Origin: Hephaestia caeni
GTDB taxonomy: Bacteria > Pseudomonadota > Alphaproteobacteria > Sphingomonadales > Sphingomonadaceae
DNA: 64,000 nt
Assembly (NCBI RefSeq): GCF_003550065.1
Contig: NZ_QXDC01000002.1
Span: forward strand, 434,001 to 498,000
Direction of reading: 5' to 3'
The notes under the pieces were generated by a model. The model ran no database searches. It was given only the letters and a program-made list of their open reading frames with translations, and had not been told where the DNA came from. Each line of letters starts with the position of its first letter. Position 1 is the first letter of the stretch. This document shows, in pieces, positions 36,833 through 46,033 of this stretch. The position numbers were made by a program, and so were the translations under genes.

Positions 36833-37147
36833 ATGTTGAAGACACTTGGAAGGCAAACCGCTTCCTTCGCCAATATCGGCATTCCCCTGGCCTTCGCCGC
36901 GATGGTGAGCGGTGGCGCTCACGCGTTCACCGCGCCGGCGGTCGGCGACCTTGGTTACGACATCTATGACATCGTCGTGAACAAAGGCGTGAAGGGACCG
37001 CTCGGTTTCGTCGGCGGCGTTGCCGCGTTCTTGTTCGGCGTCTCGCGCCTGTTCAGCAACGTCATGGTCGGCATCCCCACCATCGTTGCCGCGGTCTGCC
37101 TGATCAAATCCGACACCATCCTCCAGACTTTCGGGATGGTCATCTGA
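36833..37147 (+). CDS. traA: TraA-like F-type pilin precursor
   Basis: 104 residues. A long leader (about 31 residues, ending near GGAHAF) precedes a mature chain of about 70 with two hydrophobic segments (GPLGFVGGVAAFLFGV and VMVGIPTIVAAVCLI) split by SRLFSN, the build of F-type pilins. Length and position before traL fit TraA, although pilins diverge fast. It is flanked by RNA hairpins on both sides. Confidence 0.75.
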   Translation: MLKTLGRQTASFANIGIPLAFAAMVSGGAHAFTAPAVGDLGYDIYDIVVNKGVKGPLGFVGGVAAFLFGVSRLFSNVMVGIPTIVAAVCLIKSDTILQTFGMVI

Positions 37148-37153
37148 CGGTTT

Positions 37154-37185
37154 GGTTCGCCGTCCGATTGCACGGATGGCGGACC
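37154..37185 (+). promoter_or_regulatory. 13-bp RNA hairpin just after the traA stop
   Basis: GGTTCGCCGTCCG (37154-37166) and CGGATGGCGGACC (37173-37185) pair along all 13 positions if two G-U wobbles are allowed, with a 6-base loop. It begins 7 bases after the traA stop. No T tract follows, so it may protect the pilin mRNA 3' end or partly reduce read-through to traL. The rest of the 134-bp gap holds only the traL ribosome binding site. Confidence 0.5.
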
Positions 37186-37281
37186 TCAACAAGCCAGAGC
37201 GCTTCGGCGTGCTGGCGAGACTGCCTGTGTTGTTCAACCGCAGCTTCGCAGGGCGGTCTTGAAGCAGGAGGAGAAGGGTTC

Positions 37282-37548
37282 GTGGACGAACGGCTACCCC
37301 AATATCTGCACAAGCCGGTTCAAATCCTCTGGTTTGGGTCGGACGAGTTCGTGCTGGTGATGTCGACCATCTTCGTCGCCGTAATCCTCGGCGGGATGCT
37401 CGGCTGGGCGCTCATCGCGGCCCTTCTCCTTTTCATTCCCTGGCTTCGGACCAAGCCGCGTGGGTTCATCCCGCACCTGGCCTGGCGTTGGGGGCTGGTT
37501 CGCTGGTCCAAATATCCGGGTCCGACGCAGACCCGCTTTTTCGAGTGA
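37282..37548 (+). CDS. traL: T4SS pilus assembly protein TraL
   Basis: Small inner-membrane protein, 88 residues, needed for pilus assembly (VirB3-like). N-terminal LPQYLHKPVQILWFGSDEF, then hydrophobic stretches FVLVMSTIFVAVILGGMLGWALIAALLLF and a basic tail. GTG start preceded by GGAGGAGAAGG. Followed by traE after 9 bases. Confidence 0.85.
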   Translation: MDERLPQYLHKPVQILWFGSDEFVLVMSTIFVAVILGGMLGWALIAALLLFIPWLRTKPRGFIPHLAWRWGLVRWSKYPGPTQTRFFE

Positions 37549-37557
37549 GAACAAGCG

Positions 37558-38196
37558 ATGTTCGGACGCAAAACCCCTGATACCCCCGCGCGAGATCCGT
37601 TGCTCGGCAAACCGGCCAGCTTCGGTATCCATCGCTACGTCCAGGGCGCCAGCAATCTCTTCGAAGAGAACCGCCTGCTGAAACTCGCCGTGGTCGGCTT
37701 GTTTGGCATCACCGCAGTGCTCGGAATGGTGATTTACACCTCCAACCAGAACACGCGCACCGTAGTTGTGCCGTTCGGTGCGGGTGGTGATCTCTATGTG
37801 ACGGGCAACAGGCCGTCCGAAGCCTATCTAAGAATGATCACTCGCAACATCGTCTCGCTCTCGGGCACCTATTCGGCTTATTCCGCCGATCGGCAGTTCC
37901 AGGAGCTGCTGAGCATTGTTCATCCCTCAAGCTACAATAGCCTGAGGGATGGCCTCAATCGGTTGCTCGACGAGCTGGCCGACAATCCAACCCTCTCGAT
38001 CGCGACTTACATCCGCCCCGATCAGCCCGTGACATGGACCGACCGCGAAATCCTCGTGCCGGTCGAGAAGGTTCGGGTCATCGGCGGCGTGATCCGCAAG
38101 TTCCGGGGCAATCTGCGGATTCGTTACGCGATCGACAATGGCCGCTTCTGGCTCACCGCCCTGACAGAGGAAAATTTCGATGCCCAGCCCCGTTAA
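37558..38196 (+). CDS. traE: T4SS protein TraE (VirB5/VirB8-like)
   Basis: 212 residues. One N-terminal transmembrane helix (LAVVGLFGITAVLGMVIYT) then a periplasmic domain with NRPSEAYLRMITRNIVSLSGTYS. TraE is an essential pilus-assembly protein of the inner membrane. Its end overlaps traK by 17 bp. Confidence 0.87.
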   Translation: MFGRKTPDTPARDPLLGKPASFGIHRYVQGASNLFEENRLLKLAVVGLFGITAVLGMVIYTSNQNTRTVVVPFGAGGDLYVTGNRPSEAYLRMITRNIVSLSGTYSAYSADRQFQELLSIVHPSSYNSLRDGLNRLLDELADNPTLSIATYIRPDQPVTWTDREILVPVEKVRVIGGVIRKFRGNLRIRYAIDNGRFWLTALTEENFDAQPR

Positions 38197-38938
38197 GCGG
38201 CTGCTGGTCCTCGGCCTTGCGCTGATGCCGCTACCGGCAATAGCGCAGACCGTCGCCGCTCTGCCAGACCAGACCAGCACAATCCGTTTGTCCAACCGCG
38301 ATATCAATCATGTCGTCTGCATTGGCGGCGAGATCGAGGACGTGAAGTTCAGCGCGGAGAAGGCCATCGCGGTCGAACGCGCCGGCGCTGACGCATGGAT
38401 CAAGTTCCTCGTTCGCGAGATCGATGATTCCGGCATGGTGACGCGCAGCTTCGTCACGACGCCGTCTGAGTTCTTTGTCACCTGCAACGGCGCTGTGTAT
38501 CCGCTTTATGCGGAACCGTCGGATATCCCTGCGCAAACGGTCTTGTTGCAACCGGGTGCTCCCCAGCGTGCCAGGTCCAACGAAGAACTGCTTGGGCCGT
38601 TGGTGGAAGAAGAACGTGCGGTTTCGATTACGCTCGCAATGCTCCAGGATCGGATACCGGGAAGCTTCACCACCGTTGCACCACGTTCCACTGCGATCCG
38701 GCTCACCGGCCTACCCGGCGCAGCGATCGAGGAACGCCGGCGTGTCGAGATAGACGGTTCGGGACTTTCAGCATCCGAATATTTGGTTTCTGTCGGCGGT
38801 GAAGCCGTCCTCGATGAGCGAAGCTTCCTAGACAGCGCGCTCGGCACAAATATCTTCGCCGTCACGCTGGATCGCAACAATCTCGCTGCAGGCGAGACTG
38901 CACGACTCATTGTCGTGCGCCGGGGAGCCGGGCAATGA
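38180..38938 (+). CDS. traK: T4SS periplasmic protein TraK (VirB9-like)
   Basis: 252 residues with a signal peptide (LVLGLALMPLPAIAQ) and the TraK/secretin-like beta domains (STIRLSNRDINHVVCIGGEIEDVKFS). Forms the outer-membrane core with TraB and TraV. Overlaps traE upstream and traB (ATGA) downstream. Confidence 0.87.
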   Translation: MPSPVKRLLVLGLALMPLPAIAQTVAALPDQTSTIRLSNRDINHVVCIGGEIEDVKFSAEKAIAVERAGADAWIKFLVREIDDSGMVTRSFVTTPSEFFVTCNGAVYPLYAEPSDIPAQTVLLQPGAPQRARSNEELLGPLVEEERAVSITLAMLQDRIPGSFTTVAPRSTAIRLTGLPGAAIEERRRVEIDGSGLSASEYLVSVGGEAVLDERSFLDSALGTNIFAVTLDRNNLAAGETARLIVVRRGAGQ

Positions 38939-40242
38939 GCGCGGGCGGCCCTCCCCGCGATCGCGGCTCCGATGAGCACGGCGACGAACTCGATCTCGAA
39001 AGCTATCAGGCAACTCGCCCGCAGGCTCCCGGTCTCGATCGCGGCCCGGCGCTGCTTGACATCAAAGCACGCTGGGCGGCGCTAGGCGCCCGCCATCAGC
39101 TTCGGTTGAAGCAAGTCGGAGTCGTGGGTGCGATCGGTGTGCTGGGCCTTGGCCTATATACCGCAAGCGGTGACAAGCCCGATCAAACGGCCACGCCACC
39201 AGCTTCAAAACTCGATATGGGCGCGGGTCTCCGCGGCGACAGCCTTGAGGTCAAACTTCGCGGTGATCTGCAGAAGATTCTCGATGGCCAATCGTTGCTG
39301 GGAGACCGGGTCACCGCCATTGAGGAAGGCAAGATCGTACCCGGCGCGGGATCTCGATCCGCCTCCGGTGAATCCACGAACCCGGATCTTCCGCCTGCGC
39401 TTCCAGGTGACGTGCCCGGGTTTCCTGAACCGCCCACGAGCGGCGACATGGGGTCTGCGTCCTCCGCACCTCCGGCTCCCCCCTCCACCCCACCTGCCCC
39501 TCCGGCACCACCGGTTGAAAAGACGGTGGGTGCGATCGGCGGCGCGACCAGTCCGGTCGCGACCGGCGATCAAGCGGGAGGTTCGAAAAAAAAGAATCGG
39601 ACGATCTATTTGCCTCCTGGTTTCATGAAGGCGCGTCTTCTGACCGGGATCGACGCGCTGGCGAGCCGAGACGCGACCAGCAATCCCGAACCGCTGATCG
39701 CACGCGTGCAGGCTCCCGCCGTGCTCCCCAATGACGTGAAAGCCAATCTCTCCGGCTGCTTTGTCATTGGCAATGCTACCGGGAGCCTCGCCAAGGAGCG
39801 GGTCGAGGTACAGCTCGTGTCACTGTCCTGTGTCGACTTCGATGAACGTTCCGTGGTCGATCAGGCCGTCAAGGGGTTCTTCGTCGATGCGGACGGGAAA
39901 AAGGGCCTCTCTGGCAAGGTTGTGACGCGCGCCGGAGCGGCGCTGGCTCGCACGTTCATAGCCGGGACCATCACCGGCGTCGCGCAGACCGTCGAGAACA
40001 CCGTAGGCAATGTCTCGACATCGGCGCTCGGCTCAGTGCGCAGCTTCGATGCCGGAGATGCCGCCAAAGCCGGGATTGCAGGCGGCCTGTCGCGATCCTC
40101 GGACAAGCTCACCGACTTCTATCTCGACCTTGCCCGGCAGGCCGGCCCCATCGTGGAAGTGGGCGCCGCGAAGGAGGTCGTCGTCGTGATCCAGGAAGGC
40201 ATCACACTTGAGATCAAGCCGACCGCCGGGAGCAAATTCTGA
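38935..40242 (+). CDS. traB: T4SS core protein TraB (VirB10-like)
   Basis: 435 residues. Cytoplasmic N-terminus, one membrane helix (VGVVGAIGVLGLGLYT, about 60-75), coiled region, a Pro-rich spacer (about 150-195) and the C-terminal VirB10 beta barrel (PPGFMKARLLTGIDAL, LSGCFVIGNATGSLAKERV). It spans both membranes and links energy to the outer core. Overlaps traK start by 4 bp. Confidence 0.9.
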   Translation: MSAGGPPRDRGSDEHGDELDLESYQATRPQAPGLDRGPALLDIKARWAALGARHQLRLKQVGVVGAIGVLGLGLYTASGDKPDQTATPPASKLDMGAGLRGDSLEVKLRGDLQKILDGQSLLGDRVTAIEEGKIVPGAGSRSASGESTNPDLPPALPGDVPGFPEPPTSGDMGSASSAPPAPPSTPPAPPAPPVEKTVGAIGGATSPVATGDQAGGSKKKNRTIYLPPGFMKARLLTGIDALASRDATSNPEPLIARVQAPAVLPNDVKANLSGCFVIGNATGSLAKERVEVQLVSLSCVDFDERSVVDQAVKGFFVDADGKKGLSGKVVTRAGAALARTFIAGTITGVAQTVENTVGNVSTSALGSVRSFDAGDAAKAGIAGGLSRSSDKLTDFYLDLARQAGPIVEVGAAKEVVVVIQEGITLEIKPTAGSKF

Positions 40243-40277
40243 TGCTCGCACCCTCTATCCAACAGGGAGTTCCAGCC

Positions 40278-40853
40278 ATGCGGTCATCACCGCTGCGATA
40301 CCTGACGCGCACCGCGTCCCTCGTCCTTCCCGTTGCGGCAGCGCTTACGCTGAGCGGGTGCGCGACGTTGGGATCGGTCATGTCGCCCTACAGCGAGAAA
40401 TTCTCGTGCAAGAACGACGATCACGGCCAATGCATCCACCCGGACAAGGCCTATGCCGATGCGGTGGCGGGCGTGGCTTCGAAATCCGACCCCGCCGTCA
40501 CACGTGACAAGGCGATGCTCCGGGGCGACAAGGGCACGCGAGGTGCAGGCAAGGCATCGTCGGGTTCCTTCGTCGGCTATCGTGACAGCGTCTATCGCGA
40601 GTTGCAGGGGCTGATCGACCAGCCTGTCACGCCCATGCTCAAGCCCCCACGCTCGGTCCGCACGCTGATTCTTCCCTATGCCGACCGGCAACGACCTGAT
40701 CGGCTCTACATGCCACGCTATGTGTATTCGGTGGTCGAGCGCTCGCAATGGGTGGTCGGAGACTATCTGGTAGAACCTGTTGCGCCAGCCTCGCGCGCCA
40801 GCGTCCTCGAACAGGTCCAGGACCGCCAGAACGATGCGGAGCCGCAGCCATGA
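40278..40853 (+). CDS. traV: T4SS lipoprotein TraV (VirB7-like)
   Basis: 191 residues. Signal peptide with lipobox TLSGCATLG, then YSEKFSCKNDDHGQCIHPDKAYADA, typical for TraV cysteines. Part of the outer-membrane core with TraK and TraB. I chose the ATG at 40278 (GGGAG 8 bases upstream); an in-frame ATG at 40242 overlapping the traB stop is an alternative. The stop overlaps traC (ATGA). Confidence 0.87.
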   Translation: MRSSPLRYLTRTASLVLPVAAALTLSGCATLGSVMSPYSEKFSCKNDDHGQCIHPDKAYADAVAGVASKSDPAVTRDKAMLRGDKGTRGAGKASSGSFVGYRDSVYRELQGLIDQPVTPMLKPPRSVRTLILPYADRQRPDRLYMPRYVYSVVERSQWVVGDYLVEPVAPASRASVLEQVQDRQNDAEPQP

Positions 40854-43372
40854 GCCGGCAACACGGCGGCATGACGCTCGCAAGGCTGCGGCGTAGCGTC
40901 GAACGCGATAGCTTTTCCGACTATTTGCCGCTCGCAGCCTGGGTCGAGGAGGAACAGGCTTTCCTCACTATCGACGATGGTTGGGGCTATGCCTGGGAGC
41001 TGGTCCCCTCGGCCTATATGTTCGCGCATGTCCATGAAGCGCTGCTCGGGCTGCTCAACGTGCATTTCCCCGAAGGTACGGTGCTCCAGATCCAAAGCTT
41101 CGCCGATCCGCTGATCGACGATGCGCTCGACGCCTATCTCGACCTGAAAAGCCGCCCGGATCCGTTGATCCAGGCGTCTGCGAAACGCACCTTCGACTAT
41201 CTGCGCGCCGGCACCGCTGGTCTCAAGGCGCTCCACGGCATCCCGGTACGCAACTTTCGCACCTTCCTGTCGGTCAAGATGCGCCAGCCCATGGACAGCG
41301 ACCTCAAGCGCCAGATCGAAGAGCAGATGGCGAAGCTTGGCATTCGGTCGATGGCGCCGGGTGAGATCATCTCTCTTTACCGACGGATATTCAATGGCGT
41401 TCACGTACCGGCACCTGGCGTGTTCACGCAGACCGCTGATGTGCCTCTCCGCCGCCAGATCATCGATGCGGGACCAGCGCTGACTTTCGATGGGCCGGAG
41501 GTATTCCTCGGCAATCAGGTCGCCCGTTGCCTGACGCCAAAATCGCCGCCGCGCCGGATCACGGCCGAGCGCGCCAATCGCCTGACCGGCGGCATGCGCG
41601 GCAGCAGCGAAGACAGCGACCAGATCGGTGGCCCGTTTCTCTACACGCTGAATGTCCTGTTCGATCATTCCGCTTTTGAGGTTCACAAGCGCGCGCAGAT
41701 CCTCTCGGCGCAGAAAGCGGCGGGCAGCTTTGCCGTCGAGGTCGGCAAGCAGATCGAGGAGATCGGCTGGGTCCTCGACGAGATCGGCAACAGCCGCTTC
41801 GTCTCGGTGATCCCGACCATGTGGGTGTTCGGCAGCGATCGGCATCAGGCCCGCGAGATGGCGGCCCGCGCCAAGCGGTTGTGGGAAAGCGAGCCACTGC
41901 CCTGGATGGTCCAGGAGGAAAGCTACCTCAACCCGATCCTGCTCGCCGCAAGCCTGCCGTTCGGACTTTATCCTGACCGGCGCACCATTGGCATGCTCCA
42001 GCGCGATTTCCGCGTGCCGGCGCGCGCCGCCGTGCTGATGTCACCGATCCAGACCGATTTCCGCGGAGGTGGACGCCCTGCCCTTCTCTATACGGGACGC
42101 AAGGGGCAACTCATCACGCTCGACCTCTTCGACCCGCGCATCAACAACTACAATTTCATCGTCTCAGCGGAATCAGGCGCAGGAAAGAGCTTCCTGCTCA
42201 ACAACCTCTGCCAGCAATATTTCGCGCAGAACGCGCTCATCCGTATCATCGATATCGGCGGGTCATACCGCAAGCTCTGCACGCTCTGCTCGGGCCGATA
42301 CATCGATCTCGGCGAAGAGCATCTCGTGCTCAACCCGTTCGACCTCGGTCTCGCGATGGACGGCGATGACCGCGAATCCGCGATCTCGATGGCGGTCGCC
42401 ATCGTCGCGGAGATGGCGAACGCCGCCACCCGCAAGCCGGTCACCACCAGCGAATGGAACCTGCTCAAGTCGGCCGTGCAATGGGCGATCGACAGCGGCC
42501 GCGCCGAAGCCGGGATCGATGCGGTGCGCGAATGGCTCGGCGCCTATCCGGCCAACACCGCGTCCGATCTCGACCGGGTGGACCATCTCGTGCCGACCGC
42601 GCGCGAGCTGGCGTTCAACCTGCGCGATTTCGGGTCGGACGGCGCCTATGGCCATTATTTCAACGGCCCTTCCACCTTCGACATCTCGCGCGACGAATTT
42701 GTCGTGCTGGAGCTGGAGCGGCTCAAGTCGATGCCCGACTTGTTCAACGTGGTGATCATGGTCGTGATCAACGCGGTTACACAGGAACTCTACCTGTCAG
42801 CCCGCGACCGCCCCCGCTTCGTGTTGTGCGACGAAGCGGCGCAGTTCATGACGCGCCAGGAGGGCCAGGATCTGTCGCGGCTCGCCGAAGCGATCAGCCA
42901 GGGATATCGCCGGGCGCGCAAGTATCGCGGCAGCTTCGGGATCATTCTCCAGAGCATGAACGATCTGCTGCTGTTCGGCGGCACCGGTCAGGTGATCCTC
43001 GAAAATGCGGCAACGCGCTTCCTTTTGCAGGGATCGACCTACGACAAGGCGGTCGAGAACCGCATCCTCGACTATTCGGGGTTCGTCCTGGATCTCCTGA
43101 AATCGGTCCGCAACAACAAGCCCAATTATAGCGAAGTCTTCATCGACAGTCCGCTCGGGCTCGGCATCGCTCGCCTCGTCGTCGACCCTTTTTCGTATTG
43201 GATCAACACCAGCGCGCCTGAAGAGGTCGCGGCCTTCGACAGCCTGGTGCGCGCAGGGCTCACGCCGCTCGAAGCCGTGTGCCAATTGGCCGGCGTCGAC
43301 CCCGCCGAGATATTCGGAGGTGCGGGGCAGCCGGAACGCACCGTCGACGTGAAGCGGAGCGTAAGGTCATGA
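40850..43372 (+). CDS. traC: T4SS ATPase TraC (VirB4-like)
   Basis: Energises pilus assembly; 840 residues, usual length. Walker A SAESGAGKSFLLNN at about residues 440-450, Walker B region RFVLCDEAAQFM, and the TraC signature N-terminus (FSDYLPLAAWVEEEQAFLTIDDGWGYAWEL). Peripheral inner-membrane protein. Coupled to the next small gene (ATGA). Confidence 0.95.
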   Translation: MSRQHGGMTLARLRRSVERDSFSDYLPLAAWVEEEQAFLTIDDGWGYAWELVPSAYMFAHVHEALLGLLNVHFPEGTVLQIQSFADPLIDDALDAYLDLKSRPDPLIQASAKRTFDYLRAGTAGLKALHGIPVRNFRTFLSVKMRQPMDSDLKRQIEEQMAKLGIRSMAPGEIISLYRRIFNGVHVPAPGVFTQTADVPLRRQIIDAGPALTFDGPEVFLGNQVARCLTPKSPPRRITAERANRLTGGMRGSSEDSDQIGGPFLYTLNVLFDHSAFEVHKRAQILSAQKAAGSFAVEVGKQIEEIGWVLDEIGNSRFVSVIPTMWVFGSDRHQAREMAARAKRLWESEPLPWMVQEESYLNPILLAASLPFGLYPDRRTIGMLQRDFRVPARAAVLMSPIQTDFRGGGRPALLYTGRKGQLITLDLFDPRINNYNFIVSAESGAGKSFLLNNLCQQYFAQNALIRIIDIGGSYRKLCTLCSGRYIDLGEEHLVLNPFDLGLAMDGDDRESAISMAVAIVAEMANAATRKPVTTSEWNLLKSAVQWAIDSGRAEAGIDAVREWLGAYPANTASDLDRVDHLVPTARELAFNLRDFGSDGAYGHYFNGPSTFDISRDEFVVLELERLKSMPDLFNVVIMVVINAVTQELYLSARDRPRFVLCDEAAQFMTRQEGQDLSRLAEAISQGYRRARKYRGSFGIILQSMNDLLLFGGTGQVILENAATRFLLQGSTYDKAVENRILDYSGFVLDLLKSVRNNKPNYSEVFIDSPLGLGIARLVVDPFSYWINTSAPEEVAAFDSLVRAGLTPLEAVCQLAGVDPAEIFGGAGQPERTVDVKRSVRS

Positions 43373-43695
43373 AGCGCCATTCCGCATCTCCAGATCAGTT
43401 GCCTCTGCGTCTCGTCGGCAACACCGACGATGAACTGGAACGCATCATCGAGGCGCGCGTCGCCGAGCGGGCCGAGGTCCAGGCGATCCAATGGCGGTTT
43501 CGCCTAGTCATTATCGAATCTGTGATGATGACAACATTGGTGATCGCAGCCGGCATCGCGCTCGACCTGCCGATGTCGAAGACGCTGACCGGCGCCGCCA
43601 CCGTCGGGATCGGCTGCTTCCTCACCGGGCTGATGCTGATCGGCCTCACCGGCGCAGCCAGTCGCCTTCTCGCAAAGCTCAGGAGGAAATCATGA
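43369..43695 (+). CDS. Small membrane protein in tra operon (108 aa)
   Basis: N-terminal soluble coil (DDELERIIEARVAERAEVQ), then two membrane segments (LVIIESVMMTTLVIAAGIAL and TVGIGCFLTGLMLIGLTGAA). Not recognised as a classical Tra protein. Conserved-looking codon use and 4-bp overlaps at both ends show it is a real part of the operon; position after traC corresponds to small accessory genes in other F-type systems (trbI/traR region). Confidence 0.7.
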   Translation: MKRHSASPDQLPLRLVGNTDDELERIIEARVAERAEVQAIQWRFRLVIIESVMMTTLVIAAGIALDLPMSKTLTGAATVGIGCFLTGLMLIGLTGAASRLLAKLRRKS

Positions 43696-44120
43696 GCCAG
43701 GAGCCCTTCACCTATAATTCGGACGCGCATCTGACCGAGGTCCCGCGTGAGCCCGACGAAAGCCTGCACGAGTATCTGGTTCGGGCCAACCGCACGTTGG
43801 TCAACCGAGTCCGGATGCTGGCAAGGGCGCGCGATGTGTCCGACTACATCCTGAACATGGACCGCGCCTCATGGCGGCAGGACAGGATCATGCTGACCCT
43901 GGCCGGACCGCTGATCGGTGCCGCCGCCTATGTCGGCCTCGTGCGCGCTGGCGTAACCGAGTTCGCCAGGTTCGAATTCATTGCCGGGGTGGTCGCCGTC
44001 GCCGGGATCACCGGCGGTCCGTTCGTGCTCGCTTTCGCTACGTTCGGGCCGAAGGTCACGAACTGGCTCCTCTCGCACCGGTCGCGCTGCGCCATGCTTC
44101 CCATGCGGAGGCGGCGATGA
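43692..44120 (+). CDS. Small membrane protein in tra operon (142 aa)
   Basis: N-terminal acidic and helical part (HEYLVRANRTLVNRVRMLARARDVSDYIL), then two hydrophobic segments (TLAGPLIGAAAYVGLVRAG; FIAGVVAVAGITGGPFVLAFATFG) and a basic tail. GGAGGAAA precedes the ATG. Function unknown; overlaps the next gene by 4 bp. Confidence 0.7.
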   Translation: MSQEPFTYNSDAHLTEVPREPDESLHEYLVRANRTLVNRVRMLARARDVSDYILNMDRASWRQDRIMLTLAGPLIGAAAYVGLVRAGVTEFARFEFIAGVVAVAGITGGPFVLAFATFGPKVTNWLLSHRSRCAMLPMRRRR

Positions 44121-44353
44121 ACGGCATCTTCTCCGCCGCGCCCTGCCAGTCGTCGATCCGCCTGCTTGTCGGAACGCATCTGATCCTGCTGGTCCAGGCC
44201 TTCCTGCTGATCTGGTCGGGCGCCGACCTCGACGGCACCCGCCCGCTCATCTGGCTCGCGCTGCTCGTCGGCACGACCGGTCTTTGCTGCGCCGTCTGGG
44301 GCGAGAGCCGCAACCCGCCGCCAAACTGGAGGGAGCGCCGCCGTGGACGATGA
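44117..44353 (+). CDS. Small membrane protein in tra operon (78 aa)
   Basis: Two transmembrane segments (LLVGTHLILLVQAFLLIWSG; PLIWLALLVGTTGLCCAVWG) with a basic C-terminus. No family recognised. Overlaps both neighbours (ATGA with the previous gene, 11 bp with traW), so it is cotranslated in the operon. Confidence 0.65.
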   Translation: MNGIFSAAPCQSSIRLLVGTHLILLVQAFLLIWSGADLDGTRPLIWLALLVGTTGLCCAVWGESRNPPPNWRERRRGR

Positions 44354-45020
44354 GGGCTACCCTCAAGGCTGGCATGTCGTCGCGATCCAGTCCGCGCTGA
44401 TCGGCGCGATGATCGTCGGTGCCCTGATCCTCGCCGGATCAGCGCAAGCCGAGACATCCAATGTCGGCCGGACCTGGCCGATCGCCGAGCCCGACGCGAT
44501 GGCCGAGATCGAGGCGGCGGTGGCGCGCCAGCCCGCAAGCATCGCGCCGCGCTTTGGCCCGCGCTCGGGGTGGAGCGCGCTCAAGGGCGCCACGCTCGGC
44601 ACCGCCAAGGCGGACCGCGTGCGCAGCGTCGTTCCCTTCTACACGCTCGACCAGGAAATCCGCTTGGCCGATGGGAAGATCCTCTACCCCAAGGGCTTCA
44701 CCTTCAACCCGCTGACCTATGTGTCGCTGCCGCAGCGCCTCGTCATCGTCCATCCGCGCGATCTTGGCTGGGCACTGAAGACGGCCGCGTTCACCGACTG
44801 GATCCTTCTGACCGGCGGCGGCGACAGTCAGGATGATGCGCTGTCACTCGGCGAACGCCACGGCCGCGCGCTGTTCATCCTTGAGGAGCGGGTCAAGGAC
44901 CGGCTCGGCCTTACCGTCGCCCCCGTCATCGTCCGCCAGGCCGGCCAACGCCTCGAACTCACCGAAGTCCATCTGGAGCGCAAGGGAGGCCAAGGTCTTC
45001 CCCAGGAGAAACGGCCATGA
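44343..45020 (+). CDS. traW: T4SS periplasmic protein TraW
   Basis: 225 residues. One N-terminal membrane/signal helix, then the TraW pattern: RTWPIAEPDAMAEIE, VRSVVPFYTL, and ILYPKGFTFNPLTYVSLPQRLVIV. Needed for pilus extension together with TrbC, TraU and TraF. GTG start. Its stop overlaps traU (ATGA). Confidence 0.88.
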   Translation: MDDEGYPQGWHVVAIQSALIGAMIVGALILAGSAQAETSNVGRTWPIAEPDAMAEIEAAVARQPASIAPRFGPRSGWSALKGATLGTAKADRVRSVVPFYTLDQEIRLADGKILYPKGFTFNPLTYVSLPQRLVIVHPRDLGWALKTAAFTDWILLTGGGDSQDDALSLGERHGRALFILEERVKDRLGLTVAPVIVRQAGQRLELTEVHLERKGGQGLPQEKRP

Positions 45021-46033
45021 CCCGCCTGGCATCGACATTGCGTGCAGGCGCTGCCGCGCTCGCGCTGACTTTCCTGCTTCCGGCAGCGCCGGCCCATGCC
45101 TCGAAGTGCGAGGCCGGCACGATCTTCAATCCGATCACCAAGGTCCGCTGGAACTGCATCTTCCCGATCACCATCGGCGGCGTGCGGGTCGGCAGCTTCG
45201 ACAAGCTCGACAAGGCGCTCGACGCGCAATCGGCCTCCAAACCCTTATGCGCGTGTCGCAAGGGAGCGACCTTTTGGTTCGGGGTGAAGGTCAGCTTCTG
45301 GTCGCCCAACCGCATGGTCGACGTCGTGACCGAGCCGGGCTGCATGATGGCGCTGGGCGTCGATTTGCTGCCGACCGGCGGCAAGCTCCAGGGCAGCCAG
45401 TCGTCGATCTCGGACGGCACCAACACGACCAAATTGTTCGCGCAGGCGCATTACTACATCTCGCCGGTCTGGAAGATGCTCGACATGTTCACCGACCTGC
45501 CCTGCATCGAGGATGAAGGGTTCGACGTGGCGATGATCACCGAGGTGCTGCCGACCTGGCAGTCGGGCACATTGGGCGCGATCATCCAGCCCGAGGGCAT
45601 CCTGTTCGGCAACCCCGCCGCCGGTCTCGCGTGCATGGCCGACAGCGCGGCGGCCGCCGCCGGCAAGACGATCGACCCGCTGTTCTGGTGCATGGGAAGC
45701 TGGGGCGCGACCTATCCAATCGCCGGCGACATCCACATGGGTGATCGGGTCGAGGCCTGGGCCGGCCTTGCCGCGCGCACCACCTTCATGATGGGGCGCC
45801 TGGGCTTGCTCACCATCCATTCCGAGGATGGCTGCTCGCTGAAAGCGCAGCCGATCTGGACCAAGAGCCGCTACAAGCTCCAGATCATGGAGCCCGTCAA
45901 GGGCGGCAAATGCGTCAATATCGGGCGTCCGGGCGCGCTGTGGACCAGCGGCAAACATGCCCCCGGCAAAGACAATGCCCAGTTCATGCTCTTCGAAAAA
46001 GCGATCTGCTGCGCGGGGGTCTCCACGCCATGA
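45017..46033 (+). CDS. traU: T4SS mating protein TraU
   Basis: 338 residues, signal peptide ending PAHAS, cysteine-rich periplasmic protein. Typical segments: CEAGTIFNPITKVRWNCIFPI, CACRKGA, WSPNRMVDVVTEPGC, PIWTKSRYKLQIMEP. Disulfide-rich, so a likely client of the DsbC-like protein upstream. Involved in DNA transfer and pilus assembly. Confidence 0.93.
   Translation: MTRLASTLRAGAAALALTFLLPAAPAHASKCEAGTIFNPITKVRWNCIFPITIGGVRVGSFDKLDKALDAQSASKPLCACRKGATFWFGVKVSFWSPNRMVDVVTEPGCMMALGVDLLPTGGKLQGSQSSISDGTNTTKLFAQAHYYISPVWKMLDMFTDLPCIEDEGFDVAMITEVLPTWQSGTLGAIIQPEGILFGNPAAGLACMADSAAAAAGKTIDPLFWCMGSWGATYPIAGDIHMGDRVEAWAGLAARTTFMMGRLGLLTIHSEDGCSLKAQPIWTKSRYKLQIMEPVKGGKCVNIGRPGALWTSGKHAPGKDNAQFMLFEKAICCAGVSTP

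Noticed and set aside
36627..36839. 70-codon frame between dsbC and traA
   Set aside because: Starts inside dsbC, is Arg/Pro-rich, and spans the perfect RNA hairpin; no support as a gene.
37176..37262. 28-codon frame between traA and traL
   Set aside because: No ribosome binding site, and its start lies in the hairpin after traA; more likely non-coding.
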